This document shows positions 6,467 through 14,870 of a stretch of DNA of 27,266 bases, piece after piece. The stretch is from Planctomycetota bacterium. GTDB lineage: Bacteria > Planctomycetota > UBA1135 > UBA2386. The position numbers and the translations under genes are program-made. The notes under the pieces were generated by a model. That model had not been told where the DNA came from. It was given only the letters and a program-made list of their open reading frames with translations, and did not search any database. Each line of letters opens with the position of its first letter. Position 1 is the stretch's first letter. The stretch is taken from contig JAEUHU010000345.1 in the NCBI GenBank assembly GCA_016793305.1, positions 1-27,266 on the forward strand, given 5' to 3'.

Positions 6467-9400
6467 GTGGCCCTGCTGCTCGTCCGCACGCACTACTCGT
6501 TGTCGACCGCTCCGGCGTCGCCTCGCGCCCTCTGCGAAGAGGCCGTGCGCCGCGGGCTGTCGCACCTGGTGCTGGCCGACACCAACAACCTCTACGGGCT
6601 GTTGCCGTTCGCCCGCGAGATGGCGCGCCTGGGTCTGCAGGCGGGGTTCGGCTGCGAACTGGTGCACGCCGGCCGGCGCGTGGTCGCGATCGCCCGCGAC
6701 CGGGTCGGCTACCGCTCGCTGTGTGCGCTGCTGAGCGAACGCAACGGCGTGCACCCGGTGGGCGAGGCCGACGGCCAGGCGGCGTTCCAGCTGGCCCGCG
6801 CCTGCGAACGGTACGCCGCCGGCTTGTGGTTCCTGTGCAGCGACCCGCGGCTGTTGCCCGAACTGAGTGTGCACGTGCCGGTCGGCCAGCTGCTGGTGGC
6901 GCTCGGCCGCGACGACGTGCCGAGTTCGCCGGCGGCGCACGCGCGCGCCGCGGCACTCACGGCCGGCGAACCGGACCGTGTCGGCGAACCGAACCCCGCC
7001 GCCGAACCAGACAACGTCCATGACGAGCCCGAAGCCTCGACCGGTCGCAAACTGCCCGATCCGGGGCCCGCGTGGCCGCGGGCGCTGTTGCGCCAGCTCG
7101 CCGCCGACCTCGGCCTGCGCTGCTGTGCAGTGCACGACGTGTGGTTTCCGACCGAGGCCGACCGCGCCCTGCACCGATTGTTCCTGGCGGTGAAGTGGAA
7201 CCGCGGGCTGCGCGGCAGCGATGCCGACGCCGACCTGCGCGGCGTCGGCCAGGCCGGCCCGAAGGCGCACCTGCCGACCGCTCCGACCTGGCGCACGGCG
7301 TATCGCGACGAGCCCGACGCACTGGCCGCCGCCGACGAGGTGCTGGCCAGCTGCACGCTGGCGTTCCCCGAGCGGGCCGCCCCGATCTTCCCGCCGGTCC
7401 TGCTGCCGCCGTCGACCACCGCGAACGAACGGCTGCGCGAGCTGGTGGCGCAGGGCCTGCGGCAGCGCCATCGCGACGCCGAGGCGGCACGGCGCCGCTG
7501 CGACCACGAGCTCGCCGTGATCGAGGCGATGGGGTTCGCGCCCTACTTCCTCGCCGTCGCGTCGATCGCCGAGCTGGCGCGCGCCCGCTCGATCCCGTTC
7601 GTCGGCCGCGGTTCGGCCGCCGACAGCCTGGTGGCGCACTGCCTCGGCCTCACCGACGCCGATCCGCTGCGCTACGGCCTGCTGTTCGAACGCTTCCTGA
7701 ACCCTGGGCGCAGCGACCTGCCCGACATCGACCTCGACTTCTGCTGGCGGCGGCGCGACGAACTGATCGACGCCGTCTACGAGCACTTCGGCCGCGACCA
7801 CGTCGCGCGCATCGCCACCTACACGACCAGCGGTGCACGCGCGGCCTACCAGGAAGCGGCCAAGGTGCTCGGCCTGCCGCCCGAGGAGGCGGCGCGGCGC
7901 AGCAAGCTGCTGCCGTGGCACACGCGCGCCGACGTCGACCTCGCCGCCGTGGTCCGTGACACCCCGGGCTTCTTCGGCCGCACCACCGGCCGCTCGACCA
8001 GCGCCGACAGTTCGTGGTTGCCGGCCGAACGCGAAGCCGAACTGCTCGCCACCGCGCAGGCGCTGCTGCAGGCGCCGCGGCACCTCGGCGTGCACCCGGG
8101 TGGCGTGGTGATCACGCCGGGGCCGATCCGCGAGCACGCGCCGCTCGAACGCGCGGCGAAGGGCGTCGTCGTCACCCAGTACGACATGCACTTCGTCGAA
8201 GGGCTCGGGCTCGTCAAGATCGACCTGCTCGGCAACCGTGCGCTCAGCATCGTCGACGACTGCGTGCGCATGCTGCGCCAGCAGGGCACCGTGGTGCCGG
8301 ACCTCCAGCAGGTCGCCGAGGACGACGAACGCACCGCCGCCCTGCTGCGCAGCGGCCGCACGCTCGGCTGCTTCCAGGTCGAGTCGCCGGCGATGCGCAC
8401 GCTGCTGCAGCAGCTGCAGGCGACGACGATGGACCGCGTGATCCAGGCGGTGGCGCTGGTGCGGCCGGGGCCGGCGGCGGCGGGCATGAAGGACGCGTTC
8501 GTCGCGCGCGCGCGCGGGCTCGAGCCGGTCACCGCAGCGCATCCGCTGCTCGCCGAGGTGTTCGCCGACACGCTCGGCATCATGCTGTACCAGGAGGACG
8601 TGATCCGCGCGGCGATGGTGGTGGCGGGGCTCGACGCGACCGCCGGCGACGGGCTGCGGCGGCAGCTCGGGGCGCGCCGCAGCGGTGCCGACGAGTTCGA
8701 CACGTTCCTGGTCGCGGGGCTGCGGCGCGGCCTGCCGCGCCGGGCGATCGAGCAGGTCTGGGCGGAGATGGCCCGCTTCGCCGCCTACTCGTTCTGCAAG
8801 GCGCACGCGGTCACCTACGGCCGGCTCGCCTACCGCTGCGTATGGCTGAAGGCGCGCTGGCCGGCAGCGTTCCTGGCCGCCTTGCTGCGCAACGACGCCG
8901 GCTACTTCGCACCGGGCGTCTACGCCGAGGAGGCCAAACGGCTCGGTGCGTCGCTGCGCGCCCCGTGCGTGCAGCACGGGGTGGCCGAGCACGAACTGTG
9001 CGACCCGACGACGATCCGGATCGGGCTCGCCCACGTGCACGGGCTGTCGACGCGCACGGTGCAGACGATCCTGACGGCGCGCGACTGCGGCGGCGCGTTC
9101 CGTTCGTTCGAGGACTTCCTGCGGCGGGTCGAACCGGCGCGCGACGAAGCGGAGGCGCTGGTGCTGGTCGGCGCGTGTGCGGCGTTCGGTGCGACGCGGC
9201 CGGAGCTGTTGTGGCGCCTGCAGGTCGCGACGCGGCCGGTCGGGCGGCAGGCGGCGGCGCGCGCGGTGGCGGCCGGCCGCGGGGCCCTGTTCGCCGACGC
9301 CGTGGCACCGCGCGAACTCGTCTATCCGGTGCTGCCCGAGTTCGACGAGCACAAGCGCACCGAACTCGAACTGCGGCTGCTCGGCTTCGCGCTCGGCAGC

Positions 9401-9742
9401 CATCCGGTCGACGTGCTGTGGCGCCGCGGCGAACTGCCGGTGCGCCGCGACTGCGTGCCGTGCGGCGACGTCGAACGGCACCTCGGCAGCCGCGTCGCCG
9501 TCTGCGGCTTCGTGGTCGCGCAACGCGGGCACGGCACCGAGCAGGGCAGCATGCGGTTCGTCACGATCGAGGACGGCACCGGCATCGTCGAGGCGACGCT
9601 GTTCCCGAAGGTCTGGCAGCGGCTCGGTGGACGGCTGCAGGGGCGCGGCCCGTTCGTCGTGAAGGGGCAGGTCGAGGAACGGCTTGGCGGCGTGGGCCTG
9701 CGCGTGCTGGACCTGGTCGAGGCGCTGGCACCACCTGCGTGA
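6467..9742 (+). CDS. C-family DNA polymerase, short DnaE alpha subunit (DnaE2-like, probably error-prone)
   Basis: 1091 residues from GTG 6467. An N-terminal PHP domain (1-70 and on) is followed by the Pol III alpha palm: VGRGSAADSLVA (379-390), LPDIDLDF (418-425) with catalytic D420 and D422, and KIDLLGN (584-590) with the third aspartate D586. HLGVHPGGVVIT (539-550) is closer to DnaE2 than to replicative DnaE. The fingers, an HhH region and a C-terminal OB fold (about 1008-1085) follow. The PHP metal motif HxH, expected as LHVHTxYS, reads LVRTHYS (4-11), so proofreading by this domain is unlikely. Residues about 150-200 are a low-complexity insert. GALFAD near 940 may be a degenerate clamp-binding motif. 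The length is typical of DnaE2 (about 1050-1100) and shorter than E. coli DnaE (1160). No imuA/imuB partner is adjacent, so a mutasome role is not shown; a duplicate replicative enzyme is the alternative. Confidence 0.9.
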   Translation: MALLLVRTHYSLSTAPASPRALCEEAVRRGLSHLVLADTNNLYGLLPFAREMARLGLQAGFGCELVHAGRRVVAIARDRVGYRSLCALLSERNGVHPVGEADGQAAFQLARACERYAAGLWFLCSDPRLLPELSVHVPVGQLLVALGRDDVPSSPAAHARAAALTAGEPDRVGEPNPAAEPDNVHDEPEASTGRKLPDPGPAWPRALLRQLAADLGLRCCAVHDVWFPTEADRALHRLFLAVKWNRGLRGSDADADLRGVGQAGPKAHLPTAPTWRTAYRDEPDALAAADEVLASCTLAFPERAAPIFPPVLLPPSTTANERLRELVAQGLRQRHRDAEAARRRCDHELAVIEAMGFAPYFLAVASIAELARARSIPFVGRGSAADSLVAHCLGLTDADPLRYGLLFERFLNPGRSDLPDIDLDFCWRRRDELIDAVYEHFGRDHVARIATYTTSGARAAYQEAAKVLGLPPEEAARRSKLLPWHTRADVDLAAVVRDTPGFFGRTTGRSTSADSSWLPAEREAELLATAQALLQAPRHLGVHPGGVVITPGPIREHAPLERAAKGVVVTQYDMHFVEGLGLVKIDLLGNRALSIVDDCVRMLRQQGTVVPDLQQVAEDDERTAALLRSGRTLGCFQVESPAMRTLLQQLQATTMDRVIQAVALVRPGPAAAGMKDAFVARARGLEPVTAAHPLLAEVFADTLGIMLYQEDVIRAAMVVAGLDATAGDGLRRQLGARRSGADEFDTFLVAGLRRGLPRRAIEQVWAEMARFAAYSFCKAHAVTYGRLAYRCVWLKARWPAAFLAALLRNDAGYFAPGVYAEEAKRLGASLRAPCVQHGVAEHELCDPTTIRIGLAHVHGLSTRTVQTILTARDCGGAFRSFEDFLRRVEPARDEAEALVLVGACAAFGATRPELLWRLQVATRPVGRQAAARAVAAGRGALFADAVAPRELVYPVLPEFDEHKRTELELRLLGFALGSHPVDVLWRRGELPVRRDCVPCGDVERHLGSRVAVCGFVVAQRGHGTEQGSMRFVTIEDGTGIVEATLFPKVWQRLGGRLQGRGPFVVKGQVEERLGGVGLRVLDLVEALAPPA

Positions 9743-9747
9743 CGGCC

Positions 9748-10746
9748 TCAGGCGAGCGGTCGGCCGCTGCGCGCGCCGGACGCCTGGTCGTGCAGACGCT
9801 GCACCGCGGCGCAGCGCGGGTGCACCGAGCCGATGCCGAGGTCCTTCAGGAAGCGGCACGCGGCGTGGTTCTGGTTCGCGGTCTCGTAGGCGGCGAGCCA
9901 ACTCTCGCGCAGAGGCAGCCGGTCGGCGGCCACCGGCCAGACGCCACCGGGTGGACGCCCCTTCGGTCCGTTGCGGAGCCGCCACGGCTTGCCGCTGAGC
10001 CGGGCGCGGAAGCAGCGCTGCAGCGCACACATCTGCGCGTAGGCCGGATCGGTGCCGAAGCTCGCCAGCAGCCGCTGCACCGCTTCGTCGGCGGGGTCGA
10101 AGGTCGTGTGCAGCAGCAGCACGCGGAAGCCGGCCGGGGTCTGGTAGACGGCCGCGCGCGCCTCGGGCATGGCGGCGACCGCGGCCTCGATGCGGGCCAG
10201 CGCCAGCGCGTCGCTGCGGGCGATGTTGGTCGGCCGGCGACGCAGCGTCTCGCGCACCGCCACCAGCAGCACGGGCACGAGCACGGTGGCGACCAATGTG
10301 GCGCAGCCGAGCAGTTGGCGACGCACCACGATCAGGGTGATGGCGGTGCTGAGGCCGATCCACAGGCAGTGCAGCAGCAGGTCGCGGAACGCGAACTCGA
10401 GCCAGCGTGGCAGCCGCGGCTGCCGGTCGACGTCGGCGAACAGCACGTCCGGCTCGTTCAGGCAGCGGGCGCCGTAGGCGTTGCGGGTGACGACCAGGTC
10501 GCCGTGCCGCGCGACGATCTGTTCGCGGATCGGCAAGCCTTCGTCGCCGTAGGCGAGCTTCGCTTCGCGCCGTGGCACGACGGTGCCGGCCTGCAACAGC
10601 CGCAGCGCCGCCTGGGCGCGCGCTTGTGCGTGCCGTTCGGCCGTCCCGGCGTCGACGTCGGACCAGCCGAACCGGCGGATCACGCGCCGCTTGCCGCCGA
10701 CCTCGCCGACCACGCGGGCTTCGGCCCAGTGCTGCGGGATCTGCAT
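9748..10746 (-). CDS. Conserved membrane protein of unknown function (MQIPQHW family)
   Basis: 332 residues, ATG at 10746. I recall similar proteins, starting MQIPxxWAxA with an RRFGWSD-like segment (here 24-30), from many Proteobacteria and other phyla, all without assigned function. Residues 1-115 form a soluble domain with VVTRNAYGARCLNEPDVLFADVD (85-107; cited in parts: VVTRNAYG, ARCLNEPD, VLFADVD) at its end. Two hydrophobic helices follow (about 123-141 and 145-164) and form a hairpin in the membrane. The C-terminal 165 residues contain conserved-looking cysteines (C240, C245, C297, C312) and HPRCAAVQRLHD (309-320). Both soluble parts should lie on the same side, probably the cytoplasm. 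It converges on the polymerase gene with only 5 nt between the stops and diverges from the NYN nuclease across 48 bp. Function not assigned. Confidence 0.8.
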   Translation of the reverse strand: MQIPQHWAEARVVGEVGGKRRVIRRFGWSDVDAGTAERHAQARAQAALRLLQAGTVVPRREAKLAYGDEGLPIREQIVARHGDLVVTRNAYGARCLNEPDVLFADVDRQPRLPRWLEFAFRDLLLHCLWIGLSTAITLIVVRRQLLGCATLVATVLVPVLLVAVRETLRRRPTNIARSDALALARIEAAVAAMPEARAAVYQTPAGFRVLLLHTTFDPADEAVQRLLASFGTDPAYAQMCALQRCFRARLSGKPWRLRNGPKGRPPGGVWPVAADRLPLRESWLAAYETANQNHAACRFLKDLGIGSVHPRCAAVQRLHDQASGARSGRPLA

Positions 10747-10754
10747 GGCACGGC

Positions 10755-10787
10755 GTTGTAGGGACTGGTTCGCCGCGTTGGTAGAAC
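10755..10787. promoter_or_regulatory. Back-to-back -10-like hexamers in a 48-bp divergent gap
   Basis: On the minus strand TACAAC (10760-10755) lies 8 nt before ATG 10746. On the plus strand TAGAAC (10782-10787) lies 7 nt before ATG 10795. Both would place transcription starts at or next to the start codons. No good -35 hexamer or ribosome site is visible for either, so this rests on position and AT content alone. Confidence 0.35.
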
Positions 10788-10794
10788 AGGCGCC

Positions 10795-11334
10795 ATGGCT
10801 GGTCCTCGCCATCGCGGTCCGCCGCCGCTGCCACCGCCCTTGCGCGCGATCGTCGTCGACGGCTCGAACGTGATCGCGTCGAGCCGGGTCGCTCCGCTCG
10901 AACGGCTCGACCTCGTCACCGGCTGGCTGCAGGACTGGCGCCCCGACCTGCCGATCACGGTGTTCCTCGACTGGTCCACCGCGGTCCGCTGCCGCCCGCC
11001 GGTGCAGGCGGTGCTGCGCGCCCGCTGCGAAGACGTCAGCGAGGGCCGCCCACGCTACGTCGTGTGCCCGCGCCACGAGCCGGCCGACGAGTTCCTGCTG
11101 GCGCACGCCCAGCAGCACGGCGCCCTGGTGGTCAGCAACGATCGCTTCTTCGACCACGACGAGCTGCGCAAGAACCTCGTGCTGGTGCAGTTCGACCTGA
11201 CCAACACGACGCTGCACGTGCACGACGACGCGGTGTGGTTCCGTTCGCCGGGCACCGCCGAGTGGGTGGCGATGGCGACCCTGCGCGAGCTGGGGCCGGA
11301 GCCTGGCGACGGTGCCGGGGCGAAGCCGGCGTGA
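10795..11334 (+). CDS. NYN/PIN-like ribonuclease (Zc3h12a/Regnase type)
   Basis: 179 residues from ATG 10795. IVVDGSNVI (19-27) and ALVVSNDRFFDH (110-121), with PADEFLLAHA (96-105) between them, match the Regnase-1/Zc3h12a NYN domain. By that alignment the metal-binding acidic set is D22, N25 (contact), D98, D116 and D120, all present, so a magnesium-dependent RNase is expected. There is no CCCH zinc finger, as usual for bacterial members. The N-terminus is Pro/Arg-rich and the C-terminus Gly/Ala-rich. It converges with the transporter operon, with 3 nt between stop codons. No antitoxin-like partner is adjacent, which argues against a toxin-antitoxin pair and for an RNA-processing role; the target is unknown. 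Confidence 0.85.
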   Translation: MAGPRHRGPPPLPPPLRAIVVDGSNVIASSRVAPLERLDLVTGWLQDWRPDLPITVFLDWSTAVRCRPPVQAVLRARCEDVSEGRPRYVVCPRHEPADEFLLAHAQQHGALVVSNDRFFDHDELRKNLVLVQFDLTNTTLHVHDDAVWFRSPGTAEWVAMATLRELGPEPGDGAGAKPA

Positions 11335-11337
11335 CGT

Positions 11338-12531
11338 TCAGGATGCGGGTGGCGCGCTGCGCCTGGCCCACAGGAACAGGCCCGCCGACAACGCGCCGAG
11401 CAGGCCGCAGCAACTCCACAGCGCCCCGGCTCCGGCCCAGGCGTAGAGGTAGCCGCCGCCGATCGGCGCCAGCACCAGCGCCAGCGTGAAGTTGACGCTG
11501 TAGGCGCCGTTGTAGGCGCCGCGCGCATGGTCGGGGGCGAGGTCGTTGACGTAGCTGCCGAGCATCGGCATCTGCAGCAGTTCGCCGCCGGCGACGACGA
11601 CCATGCCGAGCACGATCGCGGCCAGGTCGAACGGCAGCAGCATGCACAGGTAGCCGAGCCCGACGATCAGGGCCCCGAGGGCGATGGTCGGCAGCGGCCG
11701 GTGTCGGCGCAGCGAGTGCACGATCGGCATCTCGCCGAGCACGATCAGGATCGGGTTGATCGCCAGGATCCAGCCGACGGTCGCTTCGTTGTGGCCCTGG
11801 TCGACGAACACGCGCGGGCCGGTCGTGAAGTACTGCATGAACGCCAGCAGCACGCACAGGTTGGCGAGCATCAGCGCCCGGAAGTGGCGGTCCTGCATCG
11901 GCCGGCCGGGCCGCGCCACGGTGGTGGGGGACGGCGGCGGCAGCGGGTTCCAGCCGCGCAGGCCGAAGTGCAGCCAGATCGCGGCGAGCCCGCAGGTGGC
12001 GCCGTCGACCACGAACATCCACGCGTAGTCGTGCACCACCAGGTAGCCGCCGATGGTCGGCCCGAACGCCCAGCCGAGGTTCAGCGCGAAGCGATTCAGC
12101 GACAGCGCCTTCCTGCGCAGCGGCAGCGGTGCCGACAGCGCCGCGGCGGTGTTGCTGCCGGGCCGGAACGCGTCGTTGACGACGCCGAGCACGAACACCG
12201 CGGCGACCACGCTGATCGGTGTGTCGCACTGCGTCATCAGCAGCATCCACAGCGCCGAGCAGCCCAGCGCCACGACCTGCAGCCGCACCGGACCGATGCG
12301 GTCGGTGAGCCGCCCGCCGAGCCAGCTGCCGAGCATGGCACCGATGCCGTAGAGGCCGACCACCCAGCCGGCCTGGTCGGGCGTGAACTGGAACTCCTTC
12401 TTCAGGTACGGCCCGAGCAGCGGCACGACCATCGAGCCGCAGCGGTTCAGGAACGCCGCGGCGCACAACAGCCACGTCAGCCGCGGCAGGCCGCCGAAGG
12501 CGTCGCGGTAGAGCCGGACCAGGGCGAACAT
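11338..12531 (-). CDS. MFS transporter (efflux-type)
   Basis: 397 residues with about 12 hydrophobic helices. The loop between helices 2 and 3 contains GGRLTDRIG (72-80), the MFS motif A, and the second half has a matching inverted arrangement. A helix-5-like segment FGPTIGGYL is of the type found in drug/proton antiporters (motif C region). The best family guess is a DHA1-type exporter, substrate unknown. Its ATG shares a base with the stop of the upstream permease (TGATG at 12533-12529), so it is translationally coupled to an ABC export operon and is the last gene of that unit. A coupled MFS pump beside a MacB-like ABC system is unusual and suggests both handle the same compound or compounds made by the same trigger. 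Confidence 0.88.
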   Translation of the reverse strand: MFALVRLYRDAFGGLPRLTWLLCAAAFLNRCGSMVVPLLGPYLKKEFQFTPDQAGWVVGLYGIGAMLGSWLGGRLTDRIGPVRLQVVALGCSALWMLLMTQCDTPISVVAAVFVLGVVNDAFRPGSNTAAALSAPLPLRRKALSLNRFALNLGWAFGPTIGGYLVVHDYAWMFVVDGATCGLAAIWLHFGLRGWNPLPPPSPTTVARPGRPMQDRHFRALMLANLCVLLAFMQYFTTGPRVFVDQGHNEATVGWILAINPILIVLGEMPIVHSLRRHRPLPTIALGALIVGLGYLCMLLPFDLAAIVLGMVVVAGGELLQMPMLGSYVNDLAPDHARGAYNGAYSVNFTLALVLAPIGGGYLYAWAGAGALWSCCGLLGALSAGLFLWARRSAPPAS

Positions 12532-13697
12532 CAGCCGCGGCGCAGCGCCTGCGTCGGCGTCATCGCCGCGGCGCGCCAGGCGGGGAACAGGCCGCCGACG
12601 AGGCCGAGCGCCATCGCGAACGACACGGCGGTGACCATCACGAACGGCGTCGTGCGGAACGCGAAGGTCACCTCGGAGAACGTCTCGTTCATCGTGCCGG
12701 TCTCCGCCCCTTGGAACGGCAGCACCAGCAGGCAGCCGAGCAGCCCGCCGAGCAGACCGAGCAGCACGGCTTCGCCGAGGAACGACAGGAAGATCGGCAG
12801 CGGCCGGTAGCCGATCGCCTTCAGGATGCCGATCTCGTGCGTGCGCGCGCCGATCGCGGCGAGCATCGAGTTGGTGCCGGTGAAGATGGCGCCGAGCCCC
12901 ATGATGACGGCGAGGAAGCCGCCGAGGATCGAGAACCGCTTGGTCAAGTCCTCGGTCTGGGTCGCCAGATAGGCCCGTTCCGTCATCACCTTCGGTTGGG
13001 TGCGCTGGTCGCTCTCGTAGCGCTTCTGCACGGCTTCGAGGTCGGTCCCGGACTTCACCTTCGCCAGCACCCGGCTGCGCACCGGTCGCTGCAACGCTTC
13101 CGAGAGGCGCTCGAGGTCGCCCCAGATCTCGCTGCGGTAGCCGCCCTTGCCGGAGAAGGTGCCGACGATGCGGAACGTGCCGGTGTTGATGCGCAGCGTG
13201 TCGCCCGGGAGGCAGTTCTGGATCCGGTCGACCAGTCCTTCGCCGACGATCAGCTCGTCCGCGCCGGGCGTCGGCATGCGGCCGTCGACGATGTGCACGT
13301 CGTCGCCGTGGATCGCGAAGGTCGCTGGCTCGACACCGCGGATCGCCACGTTGGTCTCGCCGCCGTCGAACTTGCGCAGCCGCACGGCCAGGAAGACCTC
13401 GGCGCTCGCGAGCGGCTTGCCGGTCGCGTCGAGCTCGACCTCCGGCACCTCCTTCTGCAGCACGGCACACTGCTCGCGCGTCAGGCCGGACTCGCCTTCG
13501 GACTTGGCGCCCTTGCGCAGGAACACCGCGAGGTCGTCGCGGCCGCGCTCCTGGAACAGCACCGCGAAGCCCTGCTGCAGGGACAGCATGCCGGCGAGCA
13601 CGGCGACCGTGGCGCCGATCGCGCACACCGTCAGCAGGGTCGACGAGGCCCGCACCCAGAGGCTGCGCAGGTTGTAGCGAAGCGGGACGAGGGCCAT
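12531..13697 (-). CDS. ABC transporter permease, MacB/FtsX type (second permease)
   Basis: 388 residues, ATG at 13697. One N-terminal helix (about 18-40), a periplasmic domain of about 220 residues (MacB periplasmic core type) and three helices in the last 130 residues: the 1+3 FtsX/MacB layout. TGTNSMLAAI followed by ARTHEIGILKAIGYRP marks the coupling-helix region that meets the ATPase. There is no ATPase domain in the chain; that is supplied by the separate gene at 14871-15587. It begins on a TGATG overlap with the first permease and ends on a TGATG overlap with the MFS gene. Two different permeases probably form a heterodimer, as in LolCE. Confidence 0.88.
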   Translation of the reverse strand: MALVPLRYNLRSLWVRASSTLLTVCAIGATVAVLAGMLSLQQGFAVLFQERGRDDLAVFLRKGAKSEGESGLTREQCAVLQKEVPEVELDATGKPLASAEVFLAVRLRKFDGGETNVAIRGVEPATFAIHGDDVHIVDGRMPTPGADELIVGEGLVDRIQNCLPGDTLRINTGTFRIVGTFSGKGGYRSEIWGDLERLSEALQRPVRSRVLAKVKSGTDLEAVQKRYESDQRTQPKVMTERAYLATQTEDLTKRFSILGGFLAVIMGLGAIFTGTNSMLAAIGARTHEIGILKAIGYRPLPIFLSFLGEAVLLGLLGGLLGCLLVLPFQGAETGTMNETFSEVTFAFRTTPFVMVTAVSFAMALGLVGGLFPAWRAAAMTPTQALRRG

Positions 13698-14866
13698 CAG
13701 ACGACCTCCCGCAAGGCACCGATCGTCGTCAGGCGGGCGGCTCGGTAGGCCGGCAGCAAACCGGACAAGACTCCGGTGCCGAGGGCGATGCCCGTCCCGA
13801 GCCACAGCGTCGTGCGGTCGAAGCCGAAGCCGGGAATGAACGCCGCGGTCGCCGCGGCCATCGGCCCCTCGATCGCCGTCGCCAGCAGACCGGCGAGCAG
13901 GGCACCGAGGCAGCAGACCAGCATCGACTCGCCGAGCAGCATGGCTGCCGCCACCCCGTCGGAGAAGCCGAGCGCCTTCAGGATGCCGAGGTCGCGGGTC
14001 CGCTCGCGGGCCGCCATCAGCATGGTGTTCAGCACCGCGAAGAAGATCGCGAACAGCACGGCACCACCGACCATCTGCAGCATCGACGGCACGTCGCCGA
14101 GCATCGACAGGAACTGGCGGTTGAACTCCGCCTCGGTGGTCGTCTGCACTCGCTGCGGGCCGTTCTCGAACATCGCGTCGACGGTCCGCTGCACCGCCAC
14201 GGGATCGGCTCCCTTCGCGATGCGCAGCATGTAGACGCCGGCCCCGCGTGGCCCGGAGGCGCCACCCTGCTCGAGCGACTCGTGCAGGTAGTCGAAGTGG
14301 AACCACAGGGTCTGCTTGTCGACCGCCGCCGAGCTCGAGGTGTAGATCCCCGCGATCGTGAACTCCCAGGGCTTCTCGTCGGTGCGCTGGAACAGGCTGC
14401 CGGTGATCGGCACGGTCTGGCCGACCTTCCAGTCGTACTTCTCGGCCAGCTCGGTGCCGACCAGGCAGGCGGTGCGCCCCTTGGCGAACTCCTCGTAGCT
14501 GCCGTCGACGATCGAGACCTCCGGGTAGCTGTTCAGGAAGGTGGCCGAGTCGATGCCGAACTGGGCGAAGTAGCCGCCCTTGTCCTGCTCGTACTTGCCG
14601 CCGAAGTACTGCCACTTGCAGATCGCTTCGACCCCGGGCACGCCGGCGAGCTTCTGCTGGTAGCCGAGCGGCAGGTTGACGAACAGGCTGACCGCCGACT
14701 GCACCAACAGCCGGTTGCTGGCGGCAGCGTCGATCGTGCGGTCGAGGCCGCTGACCACGGCGTGCAGCACGCTGACCAGGAACACCGCGACCATCACCGA
14801 CAGCACGGTCAGCAGCGAGCGGATCGGGTGGCCGAGCAGGTTGCGCCAGAGCAGTTTCCAGGGCAT
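13697..14866 (-). CDS. ABC transporter permease, MacB/FtsX type (first permease)
   Basis: 389 residues, ATG at 14866 with GAGGAG 8 nt upstream (complement of 14875-14880, inside the end of the ATPase gene). N-terminal helix (about 15-40), a periplasmic domain of about 220 residues, then three C-terminal helices. NTMLMAARERTRDLGILKALGFS, taken in pieces NTMLMAARER and RDLGILKALGF, is the coupling-helix signature. It differs from its neighbour throughout the periplasmic domain, so the pair is probably heterodimeric. The family either extracts lipoproteins (LolCDE) or drives periplasmic substrates through an outer-membrane channel (MacAB); the HlyD adaptor in the operon favours the second. Confidence 0.88.
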   Translation of the reverse strand: MPWKLLWRNLLGHPIRSLLTVLSVMVAVFLVSVLHAVVSGLDRTIDAAASNRLLVQSAVSLFVNLPLGYQQKLAGVPGVEAICKWQYFGGKYEQDKGGYFAQFGIDSATFLNSYPEVSIVDGSYEEFAKGRTACLVGTELAEKYDWKVGQTVPITGSLFQRTDEKPWEFTIAGIYTSSSAAVDKQTLWFHFDYLHESLEQGGASGPRGAGVYMLRIAKGADPVAVQRTVDAMFENGPQRVQTTTEAEFNRQFLSMLGDVPSMLQMVGGAVLFAIFFAVLNTMLMAARERTRDLGILKALGFSDGVAAAMLLGESMLVCCLGALLAGLLATAIEGPMAAATAAFIPGFGFDRTTLWLGTGIALGTGVLSGLLPAYRAARLTTIGALREVV

Positions 14867-14870
14867 CGGC

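Noticed and set aside
4796..10834. A very long open frame (about 2000 codons) on the minus strand, antisense to the RRM and polymerase genes
   Set aside because: It is a by-product of high GC third positions. The translation is Arg/Ala/Pro-rich with no domain, and the sense genes carry clear motifs.
10795..11334. NYN/PIN nuclease as the toxin of a toxin-antitoxin pair
   Set aside because: No small overlapping partner gene is present; both neighbours are large and transcribed from the other strand.
6467..11334. ImuA-ImuB-DnaE2 mutagenesis cassette
   Set aside because: Neither an ImuB-like Y-family polymerase nor a RecA-like ImuA is encoded next to the polymerase; the neighbours are a membrane protein and an RNase.
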